A DNA stretch of 64,000 bases from Bacteroidota bacterium (GTDB lineage: Bacteria > Bacteroidota > Bacteroidia > Bacteroidales > Porphyromonadaceae): NCBI GenBank assembly GCA_023389855.1, contig JAEWDZ010000004.1, positions 1 through 64,000 of the forward strand, read 5' to 3'. Positions 7,658 to 14,461 of this stretch are shown here, one piece after another. Within the stretch, counting starts at the first letter, position 1. Each line of letters starts with the position of its first letter. The notes below the pieces were generated by a model, which saw only the letters and a program-made list of their open reading frames with translations, did no database searches and was not told the origin of the DNA. The position numbers and the translations under genes were made by a program.

Positions 7658-8710
7658 CATCAAATCGGCTACAGTGAGGGCTGCCATAGCTCCTACTACA
7701 GCCACTGCACGAACCACTAAAGCGGGATCGTGACGCCCTTTTGCCCTAATATTATCTTTTTCGTTGTTGATACTTATGGTTTCTTGTGTTATGCCGATAG
7801 TTGGAGTAGGTTTAAAGGCTACACGGAAAAGAATATCTTGACCGGTACTGATACCTCCGACGATGCCTCCCGAATGATTTGATTTAAATATTACTTTACC
7901 ATTTTCATCGGTAGTGATCGGATCATTGGCTTCACTTCCGTTCATTTTTGATATGGCAAATCCGCTCCCTATTTCGAATCCTTTTGCCGCATTTATTCCC
8001 ATCATGGCATAAGCAAGACGAGCGCTCAATTTGTCGTATAGTGGTTCGCCGACTCCAGGGCAAACACCTTCTACTACGCATCCTACAATACCGCCTATGC
8101 TATCTCCTTTTTCGCGGAGTTTTGTTATTTCGTCTACTATTCTTTCGTTTAGCGACTTATCCGGGCAACGAGATAGATAATTATAAGCCCTTCTATAATC
8201 GGAGGGGAGTGCTGTTTCTCCTAGTGTAATAGAACCTAATGAATGCAGATAAGGATAGATCTTTATTCCTTTTGTTTTGAGCCATTCCTCGGCTATGGCT
8301 CCTCCAACACACCGGCATGCTGTCTCTCTTGCGGAAGCTCTTCCGCCTCCCGGCTGTGGAGAAATGCCGTATTTCTGAAAGTAGGTATAGTCTGCATGTG
8401 CTGGACGGAATAAATGACTTTGCGATTGATAGTCTTCTGATTGGACGTTGGTATTTTCAATTACAAAACCTATTGGTGCTCCGTTCGTAGTACTATCTGC
8501 TAGTATGCCGGACAGATACGAAATATGATCTTTTTCTACTCTTGGACTAACGATCTGACTGCTCCCAGGTCTGCGAAGATTGACTTTTCTTTGGATCTCC
8601 TGTAGGTCTAGTTGTATACCCGCAGGAAGTCCATCCAAAACTCCGCCTATAGCTTTCCCATGAGATTCGCCGAAGGTTGTCAATCTTAGTATTCGTCCAA
8701 AACTATTCAT
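7619..8710 (-). CDS. aroC: Chorismate synthase
   Basis: Converts 5-enolpyruvylshikimate-3-phosphate to chorismate using reduced FMN, the last shared step of aromatic amino acid synthesis. I set the start at 8710 (MNSFGRILRLTTFGESHG), giving 363 residues, because the family begins there; the frame stays open 22 codons further upstream. Signature regions are GESHGKAIGGVLDG at the N-terminus, RPGSSQ near 50, the GGGRASARET segment near 121-130 with the FMN-binding arginines, and the C-terminal RHDPALVVRAVAVV. The 3' end overlaps the ROK gene tail to tail by 39 nt. It lies downstream of slyD, with an intervening stem-loop at 8742-8778. Confidence 0.96.
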   Translation of the reverse strand: MNSFGRILRLTTFGESHGKAIGGVLDGLPAGIQLDLQEIQRKVNLRRPGSSQIVSPRVEKDHISYLSGILADSTTNGAPIGFVIENTNVQSEDYQSQSHLFRPAHADYTYFQKYGISPQPGGGRASARETACRCVGGAIAEEWLKTKGIKIYPYLHSLGSITLGETALPSDYRRAYNYLSRCPDKSLNERIVDEITKLREKGDSIGGIVGCVVEGVCPGVGEPLYDKLSARLAYAMMGINAAKGFEIGSGFAISKMNGSEANDPITTDENGKVIFKSNHSGGIVGGISTGQDILFRVAFKPTPTIGITQETISINNEKDNIRAKGRHDPALVVRAVAVVGAMAALTVADLMLLQQGVSQSSRT

Positions 8711-8741
8711 AAACGAGCTATCTTGTCTATATAAATATTCA

Positions 8742-8778
8742 GCGTGCCGAATCTTTGAGTAAACAAAAACTGGCACGC
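8742..8778 (-). terminator. Stem-loop between the FKBP gene and aroC
   Basis: GGCACGC and GCGTGCC (7 bp) flank a 23-nt loop in the 93-nt gap between the two genes. The minus-strand side continues into an AT-rich stretch instead of a clean T-run, so this is a weak terminator or a transcript-stability element. Confidence 0.4.
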
Positions 8779-8803
8779 AACTAAATGAAATTGCTAACTT
8801 ACG

Positions 8804-9388
8804 TTAGTAGCATCCGCAGCCACTACCACAGCTTCCCGAAGAGCAGTCGTCGCTGCTAGAGCAATCGCAGCCACAGCCACATCCGCCATGATTATGCAGG
8901 CTGCTAAAGTAGGCTTCATCTTCTGGTGTAGCTGGTCTTACTTCTAGTATTTTCCCTTTGAAATGCAAGGCAATACCGGCTAGCTGATGGTTAAAATCCA
9001 TTTCTACAAATTCGTCGGTAATTTCATTTACATAGCCATTAATGATCTGCCCGTCGTTGGTTTGCATGGGCACCATATTGCCTTCCTTTACTACATCGGT
9101 ATCAAATTTTCCTTCGGGTGTAGTGAATATTTCCTTATTCAGTTTTAGGATAAGGTCTTCTCTGACGTTTCCATAGGCTTCTTCGGGCTTAAGGATAAAG
9201 TCGAAAGTATCCCCCTCGTTTAGTCCTTTAAGATTTTCTTCGAACTTATCCAGCATCATACCAGAGCCAGCAATAAACTTGAGAGGCGCTTCTTGTGGCG
9301 CTTTCTCAATGAGATCTTCTTGTCCTTCGTTAGCAGCAGAATACAGATCGTAACTACAGGCTACAAAGTATCCATTATCAATAGTCAT
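8804..9388 (-). CDS. slyD: FKBP-type peptidyl-prolyl isomerase, SlyD-like, with cysteine-rich tail
   Basis: A 194-residue cytoplasmic folding helper. Residues 1-75 and 130-155 form the FKBP domain, interrupted by the chaperone-like insert flap near 75-130, as in SlyD. The tail from about residue 165 is built of His, Gly, Cys, Ser and Asp with about ten cysteines (for example HGGCGCGCDC and GSCGSGCGC). In SlyD such tails bind nickel or other metals. Here the tail is unusually cysteine-rich relative to the histidine-rich E. coli tail. A promoter lies at 9442-9449, divergent from the sigma-factor operon. The start at 9388 fits the family N-terminus. Confidence 0.9.
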   Translation of the reverse strand: MTIDNGYFVACSYDLYSAANEGQEDLIEKAPQEAPLKFIAGSGMMLDKFEENLKGLNEGDTFDFILKPEEAYGNVREDLILKLNKEIFTTPEGKFDTDVVKEGNMVPMQTNDGQIINGYVNEITDEFVEMDFNHQLAGIALHFKGKILEVRPATPEDEAYFSSLHNHGGCGCGCDCSSSDDCSSGSCGSGCGCY

Positions 9389-9441
9389 AGGTGATAATTT
9401 ATTCCAGTTAAATAATTGATTATTCCATTGTATTTACCCTG

Positions 9442-9449
9442 CAAAGATA
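9442..9449 (-). promoter_or_regulatory. -7 element of the slyD promoter
   Basis: Read on the minus strand this is TATCTTTG, matching TAnnTTTG. A TTTG occurs about 22 nt upstream, slightly beyond the ideal spacing. The leader to the ATG would be about 50 nt. Confidence 0.6.
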
Positions 9450-9499
9450 ATAGAAGAGTTTGAATAAAACACAAAAGGAGCAAATTTATTTGTTATGAA

Positions 9500-9530
9500 T
9501 TGATAATTCATGAGATTTGTATTAACTTTG
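9500..9530 (+). promoter_or_regulatory. Promoter of the ECF sigma-factor cassette
   Basis: TTG at 9500-9502, 20 nt, then TAACTTTG at 9523-9530. This is a primary-sigma-type promoter, so the cassette appears to have at least basal housekeeping transcription. The first ATG is at 9603. Confidence 0.65.
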
Positions 9531-9602
9531 TGATAAATGTAATGAGACCCTGCTACGAGTATAGCGTCTTTTGAAAGTAACAATAAATTAGGTGTTTTTA
9601 TT

Positions 9603-10247
9603 ATGACGACTGATCAAACTGCGACCTCCCGACAAAAAAGTTCTGTAGTAGAACTGTTGATATATCTGCTTATATGGCCTGTGCTTATCCTTTCTCATCT
9701 TTTTATATTGGGGTTTGATAAGACCGTACCGCATTTCTGGGAAGATATGAACTCCTATTTTTCCACCGTAGCTTTAGACTTTTTTATTATAGTTGTCTGG
9801 TACCTTAATTACTATCTCATCGTCCCGCGCATGATACGAAAGCGACAATTCGCAGCCTATATGGTGGTCGCCGGTATTTTTATGTTGGGAGCTCTTTTCT
9901 TACAGACAATCCTCTTTTATGCTTTTAAGTGGGGAATTCCTTCGAATCCTTTTGGTACTAAGTTATCTCTCTACGGCCCGCTTATGGTTCTTAGCTTCAT
10001 GGCTGTAGGGCTTTCTGTAAGAGGTGTTATCAACTGGCTCAGAGTAGAAGATAAATTGATTACGGCTACTCAGCACTTACAGGAAAAAGATCAGAAAATA
10101 GAGGCATTACAGATGGAGATTAAGGAACTTTCTCTCGCCCATGATAACGTGATGGATTCATTACCAGAAGTGATCGATGTAGAACCCCTTGACGACGAAA
10201 AGATCGATAATGCATATGACGATCTTGGCATTGACCAGGGTGAATAG
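9603..10247 (+). CDS. Four-helix membrane protein resembling a LytS-type sensor without a kinase domain
   Basis: A 214-residue protein with four predicted membrane helices at roughly residues 16-38, 54-74, 82-107 and 120-142. A coiled-coil segment follows near 150-180 and then an acidic tail. The layout and the NYYLIVPRMIRKRQFAAYMV loop resemble the sensor half of Bacteroidetes LytS/YehU-type histidine kinases, whose kinase domain would begin after the coiled coil. Here the protein stops instead, with no His-box or ATP-binding domain. It is the first gene of a cassette with an ECF sigma factor 39 nt downstream, so it may sense envelope state for that system. This role is inference; the family is not firmly recognised. 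Confidence 0.7.
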   Translation: MTTDQTATSRQKSSVVELLIYLLIWPVLILSHLFILGFDKTVPHFWEDMNSYFSTVALDFFIIVVWYLNYYLIVPRMIRKRQFAAYMVVAGIFMLGALFLQTILFYAFKWGIPSNPFGTKLSLYGPLMVLSFMAVGLSVRGVINWLRVEDKLITATQHLQEKDQKIEALQMEIKELSLAHDNVMDSLPEVIDVEPLDDEKIDNAYDDLGIDQGE

Positions 10248-10286
10248 CTATTTGCAGATTGATCGAAACAAAGATAACCTCAGGTA

Positions 10287-10847
10287 ATGCAGCAAAATAT
10301 AGACGAAGCACTGCTTCTAAACGATTTAAAAGACAGTGCTAAAAAAGAGTACGCATTTCGTAGTGTCGTAGAGCTATACTCCAAGCCCCTTTATACCATA
10401 ATTAGGCGCATGGTTTTAAATCACGAAGATGCTGATGATATACTACAAAATGTTTTTCTAAAAGCATGGCGCTCTATAGACGATTTTCGAGGTGATTCCA
10501 AACTTTACACATGGCTGTATAGGGTCACCTACTACGAAACGCTTAATTTCTTGCGTTTCAAGTCGCGAAAAAGCAAATATGAAGTTTCTCTTAGTGAGGA
10601 AAATCAGCATCTCCTCGATAATTTAGAAGCAGATATTTATTTTGATGGTGATGCCGCAGAGAAGAAATTTCAAAAAGCGGTTTCTAAATTATCGGAAAAT
10701 CAGCGCGAGGTATTTCTGTTGCGTTATTATGATGAATATTCGTATAAGGAAATTTCCGAAATGACGGGAAAACTGGAAACAACGCTTAAGGTTAATTATC
10801 ATCACGCCGTAAAAAAGATAAGGAAATATCTTTTAGAAGAAGAGTAA
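10287..10847 (+). CDS. ECF-type RNA polymerase sigma factor
   Basis: A 186-residue sigma-70 family factor with region 2 at about residues 25-90 and region 4 at about 125-180. Region 2 includes HEDADDILQNVFLKAW, the core-polymerase-binding helix, and TWLYRVTYYETLNFL for -10 recognition. Region 4 has REVFLLRYYDEYSYKEISE, the helix-turn-helix for -35 binding. It has no sigma region 1 or 3, as usual for the ECF group. The next gene encodes a single-span membrane protein in the position of an anti-sigma factor and the one after it a CpxP-like secreted protein, suggesting control of an envelope stress response. Confidence 0.93.
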   Translation: MQQNIDEALLLNDLKDSAKKEYAFRSVVELYSKPLYTIIRRMVLNHEDADDILQNVFLKAWRSIDDFRGDSKLYTWLYRVTYYETLNFLRFKSRKSKYEVSLSEENQHLLDNLEADIYFDGDAAEKKFQKAVSKLSENQREVFLLRYYDEYSYKEISEMTGKLETTLKVNYHHAVKKIRKYLLEEE

Positions 10848-10912
10848 ACTTTATTTGGATATGACCGTCTAACCATGTAGATAGATTATACGTTTGATGT
10901 AGAATAAATACA

Positions 10913-11344
10913 ATGCAAATGTCAGACATGAAACAAGCGACTAAAAAAGGCTTCTTCGAAGGATCTCCACATTATACTACCCCTGATGGATATTTCAATA
11001 CCCTTACGGATCGTATCATGGCTGCCGTAGGGCAAGATCAGGGTAAAAAAGATGATAGGGTAGAGCCTTCACCTCATGTTATGCTGGCGCGTAAAAGAAA
11101 TATAAGAGACTTGCTGCGTCCCTACCTATATTTAGCAGCTTCTTTTATGATCATAATGGTCGGTTTCAGACTAACCTTCCAACAGCGTCAGCAACTGCAA
11201 AACCAGGCGACTCACACTGTCAATCAAGTCAGTGTAGCCAACAATATTTATGCCAACCAAATAAACGATTATGAACCTATATACACAGACTATCAGTATG
11301 ATCAAGCCGAAGAATATTGGCTGGAAGCTACGTATATGGAATAG
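10913..11344 (+). CDS. Single-span membrane protein, candidate anti-sigma factor
   Basis: A 143-residue protein with a cytoplasmic-like N-terminal part carrying a TPDGYFNTLTDRIMAAV segment near residues 22-38. One hydrophobic helix YLYLAASFMIIMVGF lies near 67-81, with a C-terminal periplasmic part rich in Gln, Asn and Tyr. Similar short proteins with a P-x-G-Y-F-x-x-L motif are often found behind ECF sigma genes in Bacteroidetes, and an anti-sigma role is the obvious reading, but no zinc-binding anti-sigma motif (H-x3-C-x2-C) is visible. Its 3' end overlaps the most likely start of the next gene by 47 nt. A second start codon six bases on (10919) is equally possible. Confidence 0.75.
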   Translation: MQMSDMKQATKKGFFEGSPHYTTPDGYFNTLTDRIMAAVGQDQGKKDDRVEPSPHVMLARKRNIRDLLRPYLYLAASFMIIMVGFRLTFQQRQQLQNQATHTVNQVSVANNIYANQINDYEPIYTDYQYDQAEEYWLEATYME

Positions 11345-11819
11345 TATCCTTATTTTCGTCCTATCGCTTTTATCCTTTAATATATCACTGAATGCACAAA
11401 ATCACTGTGATGAAAAAAAAAGCGAGCATCGACAACATGCCGAGATATTCAAGAAGATGCGTGCCGATTTTATCGCCAAGGAGTTGACGCTCACACCATC
11501 AGAGACGCAGCTCGTGTTGGAAAAACTCAACGACCTTGATAAATCAAGAGTCGCGTTTATCAAGTGGGACAATGAAGCATATCATCAGCTTTCCGAAAAA
11601 AAACAAGTCACTTCACAGGAGTTGGAAGACTATTTTTGTATGCAGTGTGATGGTAAAATAAGATTAGATAAAGAGCAACGAGCAGCCATGTCCGAGTTAT
11701 CCAAACAGATCGATCCGGCAAAAGTACTGAAGTTAGAGCGCGCCTTGAAGAAGTTTTATTTCGAAGTAATGAAGTCGAAGAAAATAAAGAAGAGATCTTT
11801 TTTCGATGATACCTATTGA
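11298..11819 (+). CDS. Small secreted CpxP/Spy-like protein
   Basis: A 173-residue protein from ATG 11298. The signal peptide has a basic start MIKPKNIGWKLR, a hydrophobic core to about residue 31, then SLNAQ. The mature part is helical and charged, with a LTLTPSETQLVLEKLNDLD segment and a second amphipathic region QRAAMSELSKQIDPAKVLKLE. It resembles periplasmic stress sensors of the CpxP/Spy type, in which similar repeats bind misfolded proteins. A longer frame begins at 11271 but the shorter start gives a better signal peptide. The gene overlaps the preceding membrane protein, so they are translationally linked. It may feed envelope state back to the ECF system; this is inference from position. 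Confidence 0.7.
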   Translation: MIKPKNIGWKLRIWNSILIFVLSLLSFNISLNAQNHCDEKKSEHRQHAEIFKKMRADFIAKELTLTPSETQLVLEKLNDLDKSRVAFIKWDNEAYHQLSEKKQVTSQELEDYFCMQCDGKIRLDKEQRAAMSELSKQIDPAKVLKLERALKKFYFEVMKSKKIKKRSFFDDTY

Positions 11820-11859
11820 ATAGCGTGGGGAAAATTTTCGCTAAAAGAGTTTGGTGTTA

Positions 11860-11891
11860 TTTGGCTATTTCAAAATATTGTTGTACCTTTG
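11860..11891 (+). promoter_or_regulatory. Promoter of rpmB-rpmG-DUF4295
   Basis: TTTG at 11860-11863, 20 nt, TACCTTTG at 11884-11891: a near-perfect Bacteroidetes promoter. The leader before rpmB (ATG 12022) is about 125 nt. Confidence 0.85.
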
Positions 11892-12021
11892 CGTGAGATT
11901 TGTGGTCGACATTAAGCTGGTCCAATAAAGATGGTTTGATGCAGCTTTTTTATATGAGATCAGATTTTGAGGTTACAAATTGGGATATTAATTTTATAAG
12001 AGTATATTTAAACGAAACACT

Positions 12022-12258
12022 ATGTCTAAAATTTGTGAGATTACAGGCAAAAGAGCCATGACGGGACATAACGTATCGCACTCCAATCACAAAACGAAGC
12101 GTAAATTCAACGTCAATCTTTTCCCTAAAAAATTCTACTGGCCAGAGCAAGATTGCTGGGTAACTATTAAGGTATCTGCAGCTGGACTACGCCTAATAAA
12201 TAAAATAGGTGTGGATGCCGCTATCAAGCGTGCTGCTAATAAAGGCTATTTGAAGTAA
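12022..12258 (+). CDS. rpmB: Large ribosomal subunit protein bL28
   Basis: The 78-residue bL28 begins MSKICEITGKRAMTGHNVSH, the characteristic N-terminus, with a KRKFNVNLFPKKFYWPEQDC segment following. It is a structural protein near the base of the L1 stalk region. It is the first gene of a short ribosomal operon with rpmG 27 nt downstream. Only one cysteine (residue 5) remains in the N-terminal region where zinc-binding versions carry pairs, so this looks like the zinc-free form. Confidence 0.97.
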   Translation: MSKICEITGKRAMTGHNVSHSNHKTKRKFNVNLFPKKFYWPEQDCWVTIKVSAAGLRLINKIGVDAAIKRAANKGYLK

Positions 12259-12285
12259 TAACAAAAAGAAAAAAGGCGAAAAACT

Positions 12286-12474
12286 ATGTCTAAGAAATTA
12301 AAAGGCGCACGCGGTCAAGTGATCCTCGAGTGTACAGAACATAAAGAAAGTGGTATGCCTGGCACCTCTCGCTATGTAACCACTAAAAATAGAAAAAATA
12401 CTACCGAAAGATTGGAACTTAGGAAGTACAATCCTATCCTTAAACGCTATACCATTCATCGAGAAATTAAGTAA
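12286..12474 (+). CDS. rpmG: Large ribosomal subunit protein bL33
   Basis: The 62-residue bL33 starts MSKKLKGARGQVILECTEH and includes RYVTTKNRKNTTERLELRKY, typical of the family. It lacks the two CxxC pairs of zinc-binding bL33, with only one cysteine, so it is the zinc-independent type. It lies between rpmB and the DUF4295 gene, with 27-nt gaps on both sides, all transcribed from the promoter at 11860-11891. Confidence 0.97.
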   Translation: MSKKLKGARGQVILECTEHKESGMPGTSRYVTTKNRKNTTERLELRKYNPILKRYTIHREIK

Positions 12475-12501
12475 TAACCCTTAAGTAAATACATTTGAAT
12501 C

Positions 12502-12666
12502 ATGGCAAAAAAATCAGTTGCAACGTTTAGAAGTGGATCTACCGAAGGGCGTTCCTACTCAAAAGTAATCAGAATGGTTAAGTCTCCTAAGACAGGTGCT
12601 TATTGCTTCAAGGAACAAATGATCCCTAATGAAGCAGTACAAGACTTCTTCAAGAAGGGCAACTAA
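12502..12666 (+). CDS. DUF4295 small basic protein
   Basis: A 54-residue basic protein beginning MAKKSVATFRSGSTEGRSYS, with KMVKSPKTGAY-like basic stretch in the middle (IRMVKSPKTGAYCF) and a FFKKGN end. It belongs to DUF4295, a small family found next to rpmB-rpmG in Bacteroidetes. Its charge, size and place suggest it associates with the ribosome, but its function is not established as far as I know. It is the last gene before a strong terminator. Confidence 0.88.
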   Translation: MAKKSVATFRSGSTEGRSYSKVIRMVKSPKTGAYCFKEQMIPNEAVQDFFKKGN

Positions 12667-12716
12667 TCCTATTGGAAGTTATAGAAGAGACAATTAATTT
12701 AATTCTTTCTATTACA

Positions 12717-12757
12717 GAAGTTGAGGCGTAGTTTTATCGCTTCAACTTCTTTTTTTG
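12717..12757 (+). terminator. Rho-independent terminator of the rpmB operon
   Basis: GAAGTTGAGGCG (12717-12728) pairs with CGCTTCAACTTC (12738-12749) with one G-T wobble, followed by eight T residues. Confidence 0.93.
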
Positions 12758-13171
12758 TCCTGCTTCCTCCTATTATAATCCGCCCCTTGAGACCTTCTCT
12801 TTTTGTCGAACGCTAGATTATATCTTACTTGTATTCTATTCTTGATATAATGCTTTATCTTATCGCTATTATCCATTACAGAAATCAGCGTATACTCGAA
12901 ATCAACATCTTAAGCTAAAAACCTTGTAAATGAAGAATGTAATAGCAAAAATACTGGAAGCGCCTATTGCTCAAAATATCGGAGCCCTCTTTCTTGGATA
13001 TTATATGGAGCGAAAAACTTTGTGAATAGAAGGCTCGTTATCGATTATTTTTGTAAGTTTGTAACAGTAAAAAAGTTTTGGGTATTAAGTACGGTAAAAA
13101 ACTCTGTTTTGTGCAGATCGCTTGAACACAATTGTGTATTCTTCGTCTGCATCACATCAAGTTATGGAAAT
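12758..13171. other. Gap between DUF4295 terminator and lemA
   Basis: No confident gene. A 31-codon ATG frame at 12930-13025 encodes a peptide beginning MKNVIAKILEAPIAQNIGAL; it lacks a clear ribosome site and is not recognised. The lemA frame is open back to a GTG at 13022, but the residues there do not look like LemA, so this part is probably leader. No clean TAnnTTTG promoter was found for lemA. Confidence 0.4.
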
Positions 13172-13768
13172 ATGATGAAAAAAACTAACAAACCAATTCT
13201 TCTTCTGATTGCAGGATTTCTTGTCCTATCGTTTGCTTACGGTATTTTTTGTTACAATAGTTTGGTGAAGAAAGAAGAACGTGTAAAGACGGAATGGGGA
13301 CAAGTAGAAAATCAATACCAGCGTCGATCGGATCTTATCCCCAATTTGGTAAATACGGTGAAAGGATACGCTACTCATGAGAGGGAAACGCTGGAAGCTG
13401 TCATCAAGGCTCGTGCAGCAGCGACTAGTATTACAATGAATTCAGATCAGTTATCTGAGAAAGATTTGATGGCTTTTCAGAAAGCCCAGGATCAACTCTC
13501 CTCTGCATTAAACAAACTAATGGTAGTCGTAGAGAATTATCCCAGCCTGAAAGCAAATGAGAACTTTCTGACTTTACAGGCACAACTCGAAGGAACTGAA
13601 AATCGGATAGCTGTAGAGCGCAAACGATTTAATGAAGCAACGATGCTTTATAATAAAGCAAGGCGTCAGTTTCCTACCATATTATTTGCTAAGTTGCTAG
13701 GTTTTAAAAATAAAGACTACTTCGATGCCGAAGAATCTGCCAGCAATTCTGTAGATATCCAATTCTAG
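13172..13768 (+). CDS. lemA: LemA family membrane protein
   Basis: A 198-residue LemA protein. After MMKKTNKP there is one membrane helix (LLLIAGFLVLSFAYGIFCY), then the conserved EERVKTEWGQVENQYQRRSD and LIPNLVNTVKGYATHERETL segments that mark the family. A long helical region follows with ENRIAVERKRFNEA. The family has a short outside N-terminus and an inner helical bundle; its role is unclear, possibly membrane stress or protease-associated. I chose the double ATG at 13172/13175 because the longer frame from GTG 13022 puts an unrelated segment before the membrane helix. It stands alone, not in an obvious operon. Confidence 0.9.
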   Translation: MMKKTNKPILLLIAGFLVLSFAYGIFCYNSLVKKEERVKTEWGQVENQYQRRSDLIPNLVNTVKGYATHERETLEAVIKARAAATSITMNSDQLSEKDLMAFQKAQDQLSSALNKLMVVVENYPSLKANENFLTLQAQLEGTENRIAVERKRFNEATMLYNKARRQFPTILFAKLLGFKNKDYFDAEESASNSVDIQF

Positions 13769-13971
13769 TCCTATTTAAGTTGCCTGGCTAAATTCATTCG
13801 TTATCTGCTGTAGCGTCTGTTTTGAAAAGTCGCTTCGCCACATTGTCATTTGCAGTATTTTTTCAGCAAAAACTCACCCATTCCTTTTTTTGAGGGGGCA
13901 CATTTTATCTCATTGCTTATTTCCATAGCGATGTTGATTTTGTATGAAGTCGCAAGAGCGTGTAGGAGAGC

Positions 13972-14436
13972 TCAACTTTTTTTCAGTAATGTATTGTCTC
14001 CTACAAGATTATGCAATACGTATAAAGCTCTGTCTTCTGCAATGCGCATCTGCTGTTCTTCTTCTTCGGTTTTATCTTTCAGACCGCATAAATGAAGAAT
14101 TCCGTGGATAAGTACGCGATGCAGCTCTTCTTCAAACGGGAGATTCATACTATTGGCATTATCGTTGACACGTTCTAAGCTGATAAGGATATCTCCGATA
14201 ATCTCTTTGCTTTCGATATTTTCCCTTGCATCGAAAGTGAGAATATCCGTATAATAGTCGTGATTGAGAAATAGCTTATTGATCTCAAGAATTCCTTCGT
14301 CAGTCGTGAATTTATACGTTATTTCGCCTAAAGTGAAGCCGTATTCCAAAATCATCTGTTGGATCCACTTATTGAGTATCTGTTTTCTAAATAAGGGTAT
14401 CTTTACCCCTTCGTCTGCGTAATAGTTGATTTTCAT
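13972..14436 (-). CDS. ybeY: Endoribonuclease YbeY, rRNA maturation factor
   Basis: A 154-residue YbeY, a metal-dependent RNase in 16S rRNA 3' maturation and ribosome quality control. The metal site is HGILHLCGLKDKT near residues 111-123. Compared with the common H-G-x-L-H-L-x-G-Y-D-H pattern, the third histidine position is aspartate and the preceding aspartate is lysine. I recall similar GYKDKT versions in other Bacteroidetes, so this is probably a lineage form and not a dead enzyme. The upstream region includes INKLFLNHDYYTDILTFD, matching the family's N-x-x-x-R/H-x-x-D-K-x-T-D-V-L-S-F core. It lies 25 nt downstream of the GH92-like gene. Confidence 0.93.
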   Translation of the reverse strand: MKINYYADEGVKIPLFRKQILNKWIQQMILEYGFTLGEITYKFTTDEGILEINKLFLNHDYYTDILTFDARENIESKEIIGDILISLERVNDNANSMNLPFEEELHRVLIHGILHLCGLKDKTEEEEQQMRIAEDRALYVLHNLVGDNTLLKKS

Positions 14437-14461
14437 GGGATATAGCGCTAATCTTTATAAG

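Noticed and set aside
12930..13025. 31-codon ATG frame before lemA
   Set aside because: No clear ribosome site or promoter and no recognised family; kept only as a remark.
13022..13171. Longer N-terminus for LemA from GTG
   Set aside because: The extra 50 residues do not match LemA and would bury the membrane helix that normally starts the protein.
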